From: Pseudomonas sp. BN102
Lineage (GTDB): Bacteria; Pseudomonadota; Gammaproteobacteria; Pseudomonadales; Pseudomonadaceae
Length of the DNA: 64,000 bases
NCBI RefSeq assembly: GCF_029871245.1
Contig: NZ_SSON01000071.1
Location: 21,936-85,935 of the forward strand
Direction: 5' to 3'
Shown here: in pieces, positions 37,077 through 45,081 of the stretch
How positions within the stretch are numbered: position 1 is the first letter of the stretch
Layout of the letters: each line of letters opens with the position of its first letter
Program-made: the position numbers and the translations under genes
The notes under the pieces: model-generated
Seen by the model: only the letters and a program-made list of their open reading frames with translations
Database searches by the model: none
What the model was told of the DNA's origin: nothing

Positions 37077-37303
37077 CCCGTCTGCAGTTCCGTTACGGGA
37101 GGCAGAAGAGAAGCTGGCTCGCAGGCCAGCACGCTGGCAATGCGGTACAGCTTCTCGACAGTGATGTTCATTTCACCGCGCTCGATGCGCCCCATGTAGC
37201 TGCGGTCAATGCTGCAGGCAAGCGCTAATGCATCCTGAGAAAGCCGACAGGCCTTTCTCTGCATCCGGATGCGTTTCCCCAACGCTTTCGCCAACTGATC
37301 CAT
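37073..37303 (-). CDS. Xre-type helix-turn-helix repressor
   Basis: A 76-residue protein that is nearly all HTH_3 domain: LGKRIRMQRKACRLSQDALALACSIDRSYMGRIERGEMNITVEKLYRIASVL, with the recognition helix around DRSYMGRIERG. It is divergent from the winged-helix/helicase gene pair, and the 103-bp gap between them holds three palindromes, so it most likely represses that pair and itself. Small Xre repressors of this kind are typical controllers of restriction-modification and other defence operons. Confidence 0.87.
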   Translation of the reverse strand: MDQLAKALGKRIRMQRKACRLSQDALALACSIDRSYMGRIERGEMNITVEKLYRIASVLACEPASLLPPVTELQTG

Positions 37304-37406
37304 GACCGCCTCAACTCCACTTGAGGCGGAACTATCTTGTGTTTACTGACGCACAAACCACGGATTATAATCCGCATTTTTACGCTACGACTCCTCGGGT
37401 ACCCGC
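37304..37406. promoter_or_regulatory. Divergent promoter/operator with three nested palindromes
   Basis: Three inverted repeats lie in 103 bp: CCGCCTCAA/TTGAGGCGG (37306-37329), overlapping the leader of the Xre gene; TTGTG/CACAA (37337-37356); and a perfect 14-bp CGGATTATAATCCG (37361-37374). The last contains TATAAT (37366-37371), a perfect -10 box for the rightward genes, with TTTACT 18 bases before it as a weak -35. Repressor binding there would block the promoter directly. Confidence 0.72.
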
Positions 37407-38003
37407 ATGAAATCTGCCTCGTTCATCTTCGACAGGCGGCTGTATGAGCTGCTTCAGGAGGACGGGCGCACGCAGTTCACAACCCGTGACCTGCGGGATG
37501 CCTACGCCAAGCACCTGGAAGGCTTGAACTTTCGTCTCGGCGATGTGCGCCGGTATGTCTACGAGCAGATCCGTCGCATGCTCCGGGTGGGTTGGCTCGT
37601 GCCTGACGAAGAGCGCCGCACGCGAGGACAGATCTACCACCTGCAGCCAATCCCTGCGCATCTGCAGCTGGAGGTGATCGATAACGGATTCGAGAGCAGC
37701 CTTAAGACTGCGTGTGAGCGAGAGCGGGAGCGGGAGCCGTCAGTGCCCGAACTGAAAAACGTACCGTCCGAGCCTTCGTCCGATGCGGAACAGCATCTGG
37801 AGTCTCTTCTCAAAGAGATCCGAATGGACTTCCTGTCCTCGATGGGCGAGGCAGAGCGATACAAGCAGCTCCTCGATGAATTGCCACATCTCCGGGAAAA
37901 GGTCGAAGGTGAGTACCTAGAAGCCAGAGACCGCAGCTCGCGCCTGCTGGGACACCTCCGTGCCGTCGAGAAGACGCTCACAACACTTGCCTCTGCACGA
38001 TGA
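37407..38003 (+). CDS. Winged-helix plus coiled-coil protein paired with the helicase
   Basis: A 198-residue protein I do not recognise. Residues about 1-85 look like a winged-helix DNA-binding domain: TRDLRDAYAKHLEGLNFRLGDVRRYVYEQIRRMLRVGWLVPDEERRTRGQIYHLQ, ending in a beta-hairpin wing. Residues about 100-130 are polar and acidic. Residues about 128-195 are helical with heptads (MGEAERYKQLLDELPHLREKVEGEYLEARDRSSRLLGHLRAVEKTL), so a coiled-coil oligomer is likely. Its TGA overlaps the helicase ATG in ATGA, implying coupled translation and a shared job. Confidence 0.7.
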   Translation: MKSASFIFDRRLYELLQEDGRTQFTTRDLRDAYAKHLEGLNFRLGDVRRYVYEQIRRMLRVGWLVPDEERRTRGQIYHLQPIPAHLQLEVIDNGFESSLKTACEREREREPSVPELKNVPSEPSSDAEQHLESLLKEIRMDFLSSMGEAERYKQLLDELPHLREKVEGEYLEARDRSSRLLGHLRAVEKTLTTLASAR

Positions 38004-39391
38004 CCTCATCGCTGCGAGACTGGCAGCGCCGCTGTATCGAGACGGCGCTGGAGCACTTCATTACCACGCCGCACTTCTTCTGCCAGGCAACGCCGGGCGC
38101 CGGCAAGACGCGTATGGCGGCAGAGCTTGCACGCAGCTTGCTGGGGCAAGACAAGATCGACTTGGTGCTCTGCTTCGCGCCATCGTGCCAGGTCGTGGAC
38201 GGTTTTCGCGCGACCTTTGCTGCGATACTCGGCAGGCGACTGGACGGTCTGCTCGGCGCTGTAGGGGCCGCGTACACCTACCAGGCCATGGATTACCGTG
38301 ACGAGGAGTTCTGGCGGCTCCTCGATGACTACCGCGTATTCGCCGTCTTTGATGAGATCCACCACTGTGCCGGTCATGATCCGCTCCTGAGCAACGCCTG
38401 GGGGCAGCAAATCCTGCAACGGATACAGGATCGTGCCGCTTTCACCCTGGCCCTTTCCGGCACACCATGGCGATCGGATGACCGGGCCATTGCCTTGGCA
38501 CGTTACTCGTCGCCCGAGGGGCATCTGATCTGTGACTATCGCTATGGTCTGAAGGAGGCCATTGCGGACAGGGTGTGCCGCTCCCCCCGCATCGTCCTCC
38601 TCGACAACCAGAGGGTGAAACTCACTGAAGAACTAGAGATCGAGAGCACCGTCAGGCTGTTTCCCAGCATCGCCAAGCTACTGGGGGAATCTCCCGTCAC
38701 CTACGAAGACCTGCTGCGCCATGACGAGGTGATTGATCAACTGCTTGGCCTGGGATGCAACAAACTGGACGAGCTTCGCCGGATCAAGCCGGATGCTGCT
38801 GGCCTAGTGGTCGCCACCGATATCGAGCATGCCCAGCAGATCGCCCAGTCCCTGGAAGCCAGGGGTGAAAGTTGCCGGGTCGTGACCAACCGAACCCCGG
38901 ATGCCCAACAGGTGATCAATGCGTTCAGGCACAGCGATTGCCGCTGGATCGTCGCCGTGGGAATGATCAGCGAAGGCACGGACATCCCTCGTTTGCAGGT
39001 GTGCTGCTACCTCAGTCGCATCCGTACCGAGCTGCACTACCGGCAAGTGCTGGGACGCGTACTGCGGCGCATGGGCGAGCCCGATGACCAGGCTTGGCTG
39101 TTCATGCCGGCGGAGCCCACGCTCAGACGCTTTGCAGAGCGCATTGCAGATGATCTGCCGGATGACCTGGCGGTGCTGAGCCAAGTTCAGACGCCTGCTG
39201 CTACGTCTGGCGCGACGTTTGGTGGAGTGGCAAATGCCCACAATGTCGATGGCAGCGGTGGTAGTGAGGCTGGGCAGGCTCTTGGGGCAGGCTCGGCGGG
39301 TATCTGCTCGCTAGGTGATTTTGCCGCTGAGCCGAGCTATCAAATCAGTTTCTCGCAGCACTACCGACAGTTGTTGTTGGCTTGTTTTTGA
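38000..39391 (+). CDS. Superfamily 2 DEAD/DEAH-type helicase (ResIII-like)
   Basis: A 463-residue ATPase with both RecA-like domains and almost nothing else. Visible motifs: QRRCIETALEHF (Q-like), Walker A ATPGAGKT (30-37), Walker B DEIH (118-121), motif III SGTPWR (153-158), motif IV/V region VATDIEHAQQIAQ and ISEGTDIP (about 321-330), motif VI QVLGRVLRRMG (about 348-358). This is the ResIII/UvrB/RadD-like arrangement of restriction and repair translocases. There is no nuclease domain in it or next to it, so any nuclease activity would have to come from elsewhere. It pairs with the winged-helix gene upstream. Confidence 0.88.
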   Translation: MTSSLRDWQRRCIETALEHFITTPHFFCQATPGAGKTRMAAELARSLLGQDKIDLVLCFAPSCQVVDGFRATFAAILGRRLDGLLGAVGAAYTYQAMDYRDEEFWRLLDDYRVFAVFDEIHHCAGHDPLLSNAWGQQILQRIQDRAAFTLALSGTPWRSDDRAIALARYSSPEGHLICDYRYGLKEAIADRVCRSPRIVLLDNQRVKLTEELEIESTVRLFPSIAKLLGESPVTYEDLLRHDEVIDQLLGLGCNKLDELRRIKPDAAGLVVATDIEHAQQIAQSLEARGESCRVVTNRTPDAQQVINAFRHSDCRWIVAVGMISEGTDIPRLQVCCYLSRIRTELHYRQVLGRVLRRMGEPDDQAWLFMPAEPTLRRFAERIADDLPDDLAVLSQVQTPAATSGATFGGVANAHNVDGSGGSEAGQALGAGSAGICSLGDFAAEPSYQISFSQHYRQLLLACF

Positions 39392-39522
39392 CGGTCGATT
39401 TGTAACGGAATCAAATTGAACGCAGCCGGCCACTCGCTGGCATACAGATGTCCATGGAAGGTGGCCCGACTGATGCAGGACGCGCCTCGGCTCGCGAGCC
39501 TTGGCGCCACGGCGCGACTCCT

Positions 39523-39562
39523 CGATCCTGGCGTCGCTCATGGCTTAACTCCGCCCCGATAG
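39523..39562. repeat. Copy 1 of a 40-bp direct repeat
   Basis: Begins CGATCCTGGCGTCGCTCATG and ends CCCGATAG. It is identical to 39991-40031 except for one extra C in the second copy; the two starts are 468 bases apart and bracket the broken small gene at 39573. Confidence 0.9.
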
Positions 39563-39572
39563 GGAGCCAAGG

Positions 39573-39881
39573 ATGATGGTTCAACAAGCACCCCAGAGCG
39601 CTCGATACCAACCTCCGGTCTACCGCAATTGCTACTCGACGGTGATCAGGGCGGTTGATGCACGGTATGACATCCGTGGTTATCTGTTGGCGGAGTTGGT
39701 GATGTTATGCCTGAAGAATCGAGCGACAGTTCCCCTGTCCAGGCGCGCCTACTACGAACGCTTCGTTCAGCCGTAGGCCCTAACGTACCTGGAGCATTTC
39801 ACAGCCCGCCTATTGTTTGGCCCAGGTGGACGATTTTCCTCCCACGAATACCGCTACATGGCCAGCGTCAGTTCCTATTGA
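39573..39881 (+). pseudogene. Small gene interrupted by one in-frame TAG
   Basis: An ORF of 67 codons starting MMVQQAPQSARYQPPVYRN ends at a TAG (39774-39776) just after RAYYERFVQP. The same frame then continues for 34 protein-like codons, ALTYLEHFTARLLFGPGGRF and on to MASVSSY, before TGA at 39879-39881. Read through, it is a compact protein of about 102 residues with no other stop. The simplest view is a CAG-to-TAG change that truncated a real gene; amber suppression is the alternative. I do not recognise the family. It starts 10 bases after the first 40-bp repeat. Confidence 0.6.
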
Positions 39882-40124
39882 ACTGCTGAGCGACTGCATG
39901 TTTCGCCATCTGGTCGGAGCGCAACTAGACAGAAGCAGTCGTCGAGATAGCATTCAGGGCTTGTCACCGCCATTCATTCTCTCTCGGTACCGATCCTGGC
40001 GTCGCTCATGGCTTAACTCCGCCCCCGATAGCCGATAGCCGTCTGCAGTTGCTGAAATGCAGTCACTATGGGCATTGTCGTGTTGATGAAATACTCCCAA
40101 TATCCGCCGCTGAGGAAATCGCTC
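39882..40124. other. Gap with second repeat copy only
   Basis: Nothing coding is supported here. It holds the second 40-bp repeat (39991-40031), followed by a short GCCGATA duplication. Confidence 0.6.
39991..40031. repeat. Copy 2 of the 40-bp direct repeat
   Basis: Near-identical to 39523-39562 (one inserted C). See the first copy. Confidence 0.9.
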
Positions 40125-40295
40125 ATGCAACCCAAGGACCGTCAAGCTCTACTCTCGGCAATCGAGCAGTATGAAGCTGAAGCCCGTCGACTGGCCGGAC
40201 GAGTCTCCGAGAATCAGCGCCACTTCCTTAAGGTCGCTCTGGAAAAAGGCAAAGAACTCGCACCAACTGGCAGGATGGCGGGCCCACGCATCTGA
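40125..40295 (+). CDS. Hypothetical 56-residue protein
   Basis: Begins MQPKDRQALLSAIEQYEAEARRLAGRVSE and is mostly one amphipathic helix with alternating charges. GAGGAAA is seven bases before the ATG at 40125; an ATG at 40068 in the same frame has no such site. No family recognised. It could be an antitoxin-like or DNA-associated peptide of the island, but that is a guess. Confidence 0.45.
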   Translation: MQPKDRQALLSAIEQYEAEARRLAGRVSENQRHFLKVALEKGKELAPTGRMAGPRI

Positions 40296-40389
40296 GCACT
40301 GTAAGGAGAGGGCCACGCCAAAACAGAAGCGCACATCTTCATGTGTCTTGTAGCGTGGGTACACGCCTCCCTTGTCAAATGGCACGCCT

Positions 40390-40815
40390 ATGAAACTCAA
40401 TACGGATCACACGGCGGCACAGATGCTGGCCAGGGCCAAACAGGGTGTACTGGAAAGCACTCGGTGGCTTGCTGCAGCGGAAATTGAGAGTCTTCGTGGT
40501 TGCCACGGCAAGGGCGCAGCTGATCAGACGTCGGGGTGGCTGCGGGAAGGGCGGATTTTCTCGATCCACCTCGATGGTGGCGAGTATTTTCCGTGCTATG
40601 CACTGGATGCGCTGGCCGACTATAGGCCATTGAGAGTTGTATCCGATGTCTTGGCAGCCTTTGGCACTACGAAGGACAGCTGGGGGGTTGCCTTCTGGTT
40701 TGCTTCAGCAAATAGCTACCTGGGCGGAAAACGACCTCAAGATCTACTAGTCACACAGCCAGACCAGGTAGTCGCTGCGGCGTATGACGAACTGCAGGGA
40801 GTCGCACATGGTTGA
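40390..40815 (+). CDS. MbcA/ParS/Xre-type antitoxin-like protein, without its toxin
   Basis: A 141-residue protein (MKLNTDHTAAQMLARAKQG). The C-terminal half carries WGVAFWFASANSYLGGKRPQDLLVTQPDQVVAAAYDEL, the toxin-binding signature of the MbcA/ParS (DUF2384) antitoxins that normally pair with RES-domain toxins. The N-terminal half includes LRGCHGKGAADQTSGWLREGRIFSIHLDGGEYFPCYALDALADYRP, common in the island-borne version of this family. No RES gene follows; only a gap and an MvaT gene. The upstream TTG at 40372 is a less likely start. Ribosome-binding site is weak. Confidence 0.65.
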   Translation: MKLNTDHTAAQMLARAKQGVLESTRWLAAAEIESLRGCHGKGAADQTSGWLREGRIFSIHLDGGEYFPCYALDALADYRPLRVVSDVLAAFGTTKDSWGVAFWFASANSYLGGKRPQDLLVTQPDQVVAAAYDELQGVAHG

Positions 40816-41004
40816 GGTCAGATCGATCTGACTCCATCTTGAGTAAAGTCCAACAGACTGGTTTTGATGCTGCCTATTAGCGTCCGATCAGATGCTTCGT
40901 TTGGGAGGAGTTCGAGTTGCGCTAACGGATTGCCCCGCCCTTTTTCTGAGCAGGCGGTTCTCTAACTGATAGACTGCGTCGAGCAAATACCATTAGGAGC
41001 AACA

Positions 41005-41361
41005 ATGAGCAAACTCGCTGAATTCAAACGATTGGAAGCACAGCTGGCGGAGCAACTTGCCGCCCTGGACAGCCTCAAGAACGATTCGCAGCTCAAACGT
41101 GAAATTGAGTTCGAAACCAAGCTCAAGGCTCTTCTTGCCGAATACAACTTCGGTCTCAAGGCGGTTGTTGGCATCCTTGACCCGAAACAGTCCCGCCCCG
41201 CGCTTGCTCCATTGGACGGGAGACGTCGTGAGCGAGCAGTGAAGCGTTACAAGAACCCTCACACGAATGAAGTCGTTGAAACGAAGGGTGGTAACCACAA
41301 AACGCTCGCGGCATGGAAGGCTGAATATGGAGCAGAAGCCGTTCAGTCGTGGCTGCAGTAG
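41005..41361 (+). CDS. MvaT/MvaU-family H-NS-like silencer
   Basis: A 118-residue protein with the MvaT pattern: N-terminal coiled-coil oligomerisation part (about 1-60, SKLAEFKRLEAQLAEQLAAL) and C-terminal DNA-binding domain RAVKRYKNPHTNEVVETKGGNHKTLAAWKAEYGAEAVQSWL (about 77-117). MvaT-family proteins bind AT-rich DNA and silence horizontally acquired genes. TAGGAGC precedes the ATG. An island copy is separate from the core mvaT/mvaU genes and probably controls the element or interacts with host silencers. Confidence 0.92.
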   Translation: MSKLAEFKRLEAQLAEQLAALDSLKNDSQLKREIEFETKLKALLAEYNFGLKAVVGILDPKQSRPALAPLDGRRRERAVKRYKNPHTNEVVETKGGNHKTLAAWKAEYGAEAVQSWLQ

Positions 41362-41554
41362 GCACCGGAATCTGAAGGCTGCGACTTCGCTTGTAAGGGC
41401 CATCGAATGCGGCCCTTACAAGTACCCCATGTGCAGTCAGTTAAACTCCCCAAGCGATCCAGCAAGCCGCTTGCCAGCCCGCCATCAGGCCCATCCTCTC
41501 CCCCAATTCCCCTATTGGCGTTTGCCAGCCCCTCCCGATGAAACCTCGCGACCA

Positions 41555-42790
41555 TCAGGACAGCGTGAAGTGCTGAAGCACGACCCTCAGCTGCTCAGCA
41601 AGCTGCTCCAGCTCCCGTGAAGCTTGAAGCAATTGGTCGCTCCGCTGTCTCCCCTGCTCGGTAGCATCCCGAACACGCGCCATGCTTCGGCCGACCTCCC
41701 CGGACACGTGACTCTGCTCTTCAGTGGCAGCCGCCACTTGCAGATTCATAGCGTGGATGGTCGACACATCCTCGCTGACTTGGGCCAACGCCGCGCTGGC
41801 TTTAGCGGAGTGTTCCCGAGCTCGCTCCGACTCCTCTCGAGCACGTGCAACTCGACGCAGCCCATCTTTGCTCTCGCGCTGCAGAGCCTCGATCATCTCG
41901 GCGATCTCTCCCGCCGATGCTTGAGTCCGATTAGCAAGATTGCGGACTTCATCGGCTACGACGGAGAATCCACGCCCCATTTCTCCTGCCCTCGCCGCCT
42001 CGATCGCGGCGTTCAATGCCAGCAGATTGGTCTGTTCCGCGAGCCCCCGAATTACCTCCAGCACACGGCCGATTCGTTCGCTCTGCACATCCAATTCACC
42101 CATTCCGCGGCTCACTTCTTGGATTTGCTCGTTCAGTAGATCCACTTGGCGCATCACCGCCTGGGCACTCTCGCTGCCACCCTGGGCCTCATGTCGAGCC
42201 GAGTTGGCTGCACTGGATGCCTGGTCGGTGCGGTTTGCGACCTCACTGAGCGATGCGCTCATCTGCAGCATCGCAGTCATGACCTGATCAGCTTCAAGGG
42301 ATTGTCCTTCGGCGCCTTGGACCAGGTCCTCGGTTACACGGGCCAGTGAGCCGGCGGCGCCTTTGAGCTGCGCACTCCCCTGCTCGATTCGACTGACGAT
42401 GCCATGAAGGCTCTCCTTCATCCGGCGCATGGCGTCCAAGACTAGTCCGAGCTCATCGCTGCGAACGATCTGAACTGCATGGTTCAAACGACCATCAGCG
42501 ACATGCCCCACCACCGAAGCGGTGTAGCGCAACGGCGTAATAATCTGGTTCCGGATCACAAGCGCGGCACTCGCACCAAGAGCGATGATCACAGCTGTCA
42601 TGATCATCAGCCAGATGTAAGTGTCTCGGTTGAGGCGCTGCTGCTCCTCGGTCACCATCTGCCGTGCCCTACTGGAAATTTCCATCATCTCCCCGGCGAT
42701 ACGCTCCATCTCCTGCTCGGTGTCTCGGCTGATGACCGTACTCGCCCGGTACTCCTCGAACGCTGCGCGATAGGTCTCCAGGGAGCTGAC
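41555..42790 (-). pseudogene. Truncated methyl-accepting chemotaxis protein
   Basis: From an ATG at 42709 the frame gives 384 residues: one transmembrane helix ([23 protein letters not shown]), a HAMP domain (about 54-105) and the signalling domain with the conserved hairpin tip [35 protein letters not shown]. The open frame begins after a TGA at 42791-42793 with [18 protein letters not shown], which reads like the end of a ligand-binding domain. Just upstream, in another frame, RLFIQLSSAFLLVAASALIL resembles a first membrane helix. So the first helix and nearly the whole periplasmic sensor are lost by deletion plus frameshift. Confidence 0.75.
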
Positions 42791-43063
42791 TCAGTATCAA
42801 CGCGGATGCTGCCACCAACAGAAAGGCGCTGGACAGCTGGATAAACAAGCGAGGCCAAGCAGTCCATCGCTCCAAGGTTGCCTCAAATGGCAACCCGCCG
42901 GCGCATCTGGTTCGGCGCGAAGAATTGGAAAAGATCATCCGGTTTTTAAGAATGCTGGTGGAGAAGACCGATCAGTACCTAGATGAGAAGAGGTAGTTCT
43001 TGGCTCCTGGAGGCGGGTGCTATCTGCCAGATTGAGGCCGCCCCATTCATTAGATCGTCCGCC

Positions 43064-43504
43064 TCACGCGCCCTTCCTCGCAGTCCAATCAGCCTCAAAC
43101 CTAGCTCGGTGTCTGGCCTCGTTGGCCTGGCAAACCTCCACCATGCGCTGGGACTCCGGGATCTGGCAACGCTGAGTCGGCGTAAAGAACTTCGACCAGG
43201 CTTCTTCCTTCCGTTGGTCTTGAACTGCAGCCTCGGCACGCTCTGCGGCGATCCTGCGATCTAGCTCAGCTTGATGGCGCGCGGCTTCTTTGCGACCCGC
43301 CAACTCCTCGGGAGAGAGTTGAGGTGGCACTGGCGATTGAGGGGCTAGGTTGCGCTGCATCTGCTGCTGGATGCTGGTCATGAAGTGCTCCATCCGCAGC
43401 TCGCCTTTGTGGTGGCGCAGCTGGTAGTAAACGAGCGATGTAATCACTGCAATCACTACCCCGGCCGCCCATTGAGCAAAGGTTTTTGGTCTACGTCGGC
43501 CCAT
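43064..43504 (-). CDS. Membrane-anchored hypothetical protein
   Basis: A 146-residue protein with one N-terminal transmembrane helix (about 11-28, QWAAGVVIAVITSLVYYQ), a charged helical middle (EELAGRKEAARHQAELDRRIAAERAEAAVQDQRKEEAW) and a C-terminal CQIPESQRMVEVCQANE with two Cys eleven apart that could form a disulfide. The C-terminus should be periplasmic or cytoplasmic depending on orientation; basic residues before the helix favour N-in, so periplasmic. AAGGAAGAAG precedes the ATG. Family not recognised. Confidence 0.65.
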   Translation of the reverse strand: MGRRRPKTFAQWAAGVVIAVITSLVYYQLRHHKGELRMEHFMTSIQQQMQRNLAPQSPVPPQLSPEELAGRKEAARHQAELDRRIAAERAEAAVQDQRKEEAWSKFFTPTQRCQIPESQRMVEVCQANEARHRARFEADWTARKGA

Positions 43505-43735
43505 CTACTTCTTCCTTGTGTTTAGGGGAATCATCTGACACAACCATGTGCCAATGCCCTGTGCCGACAATGGAAACCTGCCACTCGGGACAGCATACAC
43601 TCGCCAGGAACTGCGAGTGCTCAGCAGCTACCAGATTATCTGGCGATCAGCCATCGATAACGTCAAGCAGTGCCCACGGCCGGCAGCCGGTCGCACGTGC
43701 GGCCTTTTCAGCCTCAAGAATTGCTTCGGTCCTGC

Positions 43736-43909
43736 TCAGGGAGCGAAATCGATGCTCGTACCTGAATGCTGGGCCCCGTCACCTCGAGCACTCATAATGA
43801 TCAGATAGCCGCGCATTTGATTGCTTGCTTCAAGGGTGGGTTTTAGCCGCTTAGCCGCGACTCCCAGCGCTTCTCGCATCTGGTGTTCAAGATCTTCGGT
43901 CTCGTTCAT
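43736..43909 (-). CDS. Hypothetical 57-residue protein, possibly the front half of a broken gene
   Basis: Translates as MNETEDLEHQMREALGVAAK continuing to SIDFAP. It looks protein-like in the first 40 codons (helical). Just beyond, in another frame, the minus strand reads SLSRTEAILEAEKAARATGC and on to WALLDVIDG before a stop, also protein-like, so a frameshift may have split one gene. No good ribosome-binding site. Not recognised. Confidence 0.35.
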   Translation of the reverse strand: MNETEDLEHQMREALGVAAKRLKPTLEASNQMRGYLIIMSARGDGAQHSGTSIDFAP

Positions 43910-44172
43910 TCAGTGGGTTCCCAATGGTGGAAGCCAAAGTCTATCTGATTGCAGGAAATCATCATTCAGGCTCTCCTTTCCTTCTTCAGAAATCAGCGCG
44001 ACCCAATATCAGGCGGTTACCAAAGTTTCCAAAGCCACAGCCACTCACGATCTAGGCGACTCGCTGAAATGGCTGCCACGCGCTTCTTACCGCAGTCACT
44101 ATTTTCATCCAAGGCTCCTGATGAACGGGCCGCGAAGACCGAACGCCCTTGGCGGGACCTTGGGGGATGGGT

Positions 44173-45081
44173 TCAGCTGTCCAGCCGGCGTAGGGAAACA
44201 TGGCTGTCGAAGGGTTTGTAGCGCGCCTGCCGGTCACGCATGACCTTGATCATCGCCACACCGGGGTCACGGGACAGCAAGAGGCGCCCACCATTGGCTA
44301 CCAGGTAGTCAAACAGGCGTTCCTTCTCCTCGATGAGGCACTCCGGATTACGATCGAAGGCCGTGGTCACGTCGAGCTGCAACCACTGCACGGCGGGCAC
44401 TAGGTCGCCAGCAAATACGACTGGACCGCCGGGCATGTCGATCTCCGGCAGCAATTGGCCGGGTGTATACCCGTCGCTGACATGGAAACGCCAACCGGGT
44501 CCCAGCCGCGGGCTACCCCGGTCATCCAGCAACTCCAGGCGGCCGCAGCCGTCCAGTTGGCGGATGATCTGTGGCACGAATAGGGCACGATCGCGAGGGT
44601 GTGGGTGCCGGGCCCGCCTCCAGTGGCGCCACCCCGTGAGGTAGCGCGCAGTGGGGAACAATAAGCGGGGAGTATCACCTTCATTGACAGCTTCGCGGAT
44701 GTCGGCCGGCAGCATGGCATGCAGATGCGTGAGCACCACTAGATGAATCTGGCCTTCACCCAAACCATGTTGGGCGAGGCCATCCAGCAACCCGTGGGTG
44801 GGCAGCTGACAACGGCACGTGCGCGGCGGAGGTGCCAGTAGTGCGTCGGTACCAGCCAGCACGAGGATATTCTGGCCATCCTGTTGTACCAACATGGCCC
44901 GGGTCGCCAGCTCTACCTGATTTTCGTGATCAGGATGGATCCATTCGACCCAGTCACGACGTGGCGTACTGCCGAACATCGTGCCTCCGTCAAGCTTGCG
45001 GCTTCTTCCGGTAAGGGTTGAAATGTTTCGACTCACTGCATAGGCCTCTTCGATTTCCCCTTGGGAATCGGCCAAGGGCAT
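44173..45081 (-). CDS. Metallo-beta-lactamase-fold protein lacking metal ligands
   Basis: A 302-residue protein whose outline matches MBL-fold hydrolases: KLDGGTMFG near residue 33-41, VVLTHLHAML where the family has THLHFDH, DGYTPGQ where it has DGHT, FAGDLVP (Asp kept), and SRDP near the C-terminus where it has EHDP. So most zinc-binding His and Asp residues of the family are replaced while the reading frame is intact. It is either a pseudoenzyme with a binding role or a gene drifting to loss. The start at 45081 keeps the conserved KLDGG segment. Confidence 0.72.
   Translation of the reverse strand: MPLADSQGEIEEAYAVSRNISTLTGRSRKLDGGTMFGSTPRRDWVEWIHPDHENQVELATRAMLVQQDGQNILVLAGTDALLAPPPRTCRCQLPTHGLLDGLAQHGLGEGQIHLVVLTHLHAMLPADIREAVNEGDTPRLLFPTARYLTGWRHWRRARHPHPRDRALFVPQIIRQLDGCGRLELLDDRGSPRLGPGWRFHVSDGYTPGQLLPEIDMPGGPVVFAGDLVPAVQWLQLDVTTAFDRNPECLIEEKERLFDYLVANGGRLLLSRDPGVAMIKVMRDRQARYKPFDSHVSLRRLDS

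Noticed and set aside
39311-39541. 76-codon minus-strand frame starting in the 40-bp repeat
   Set aside because: It has a plausible GGAG-ATG start but runs antisense into the helicase end, and the second repeat copy opens only nine codons; kept only as a note on the repeat.
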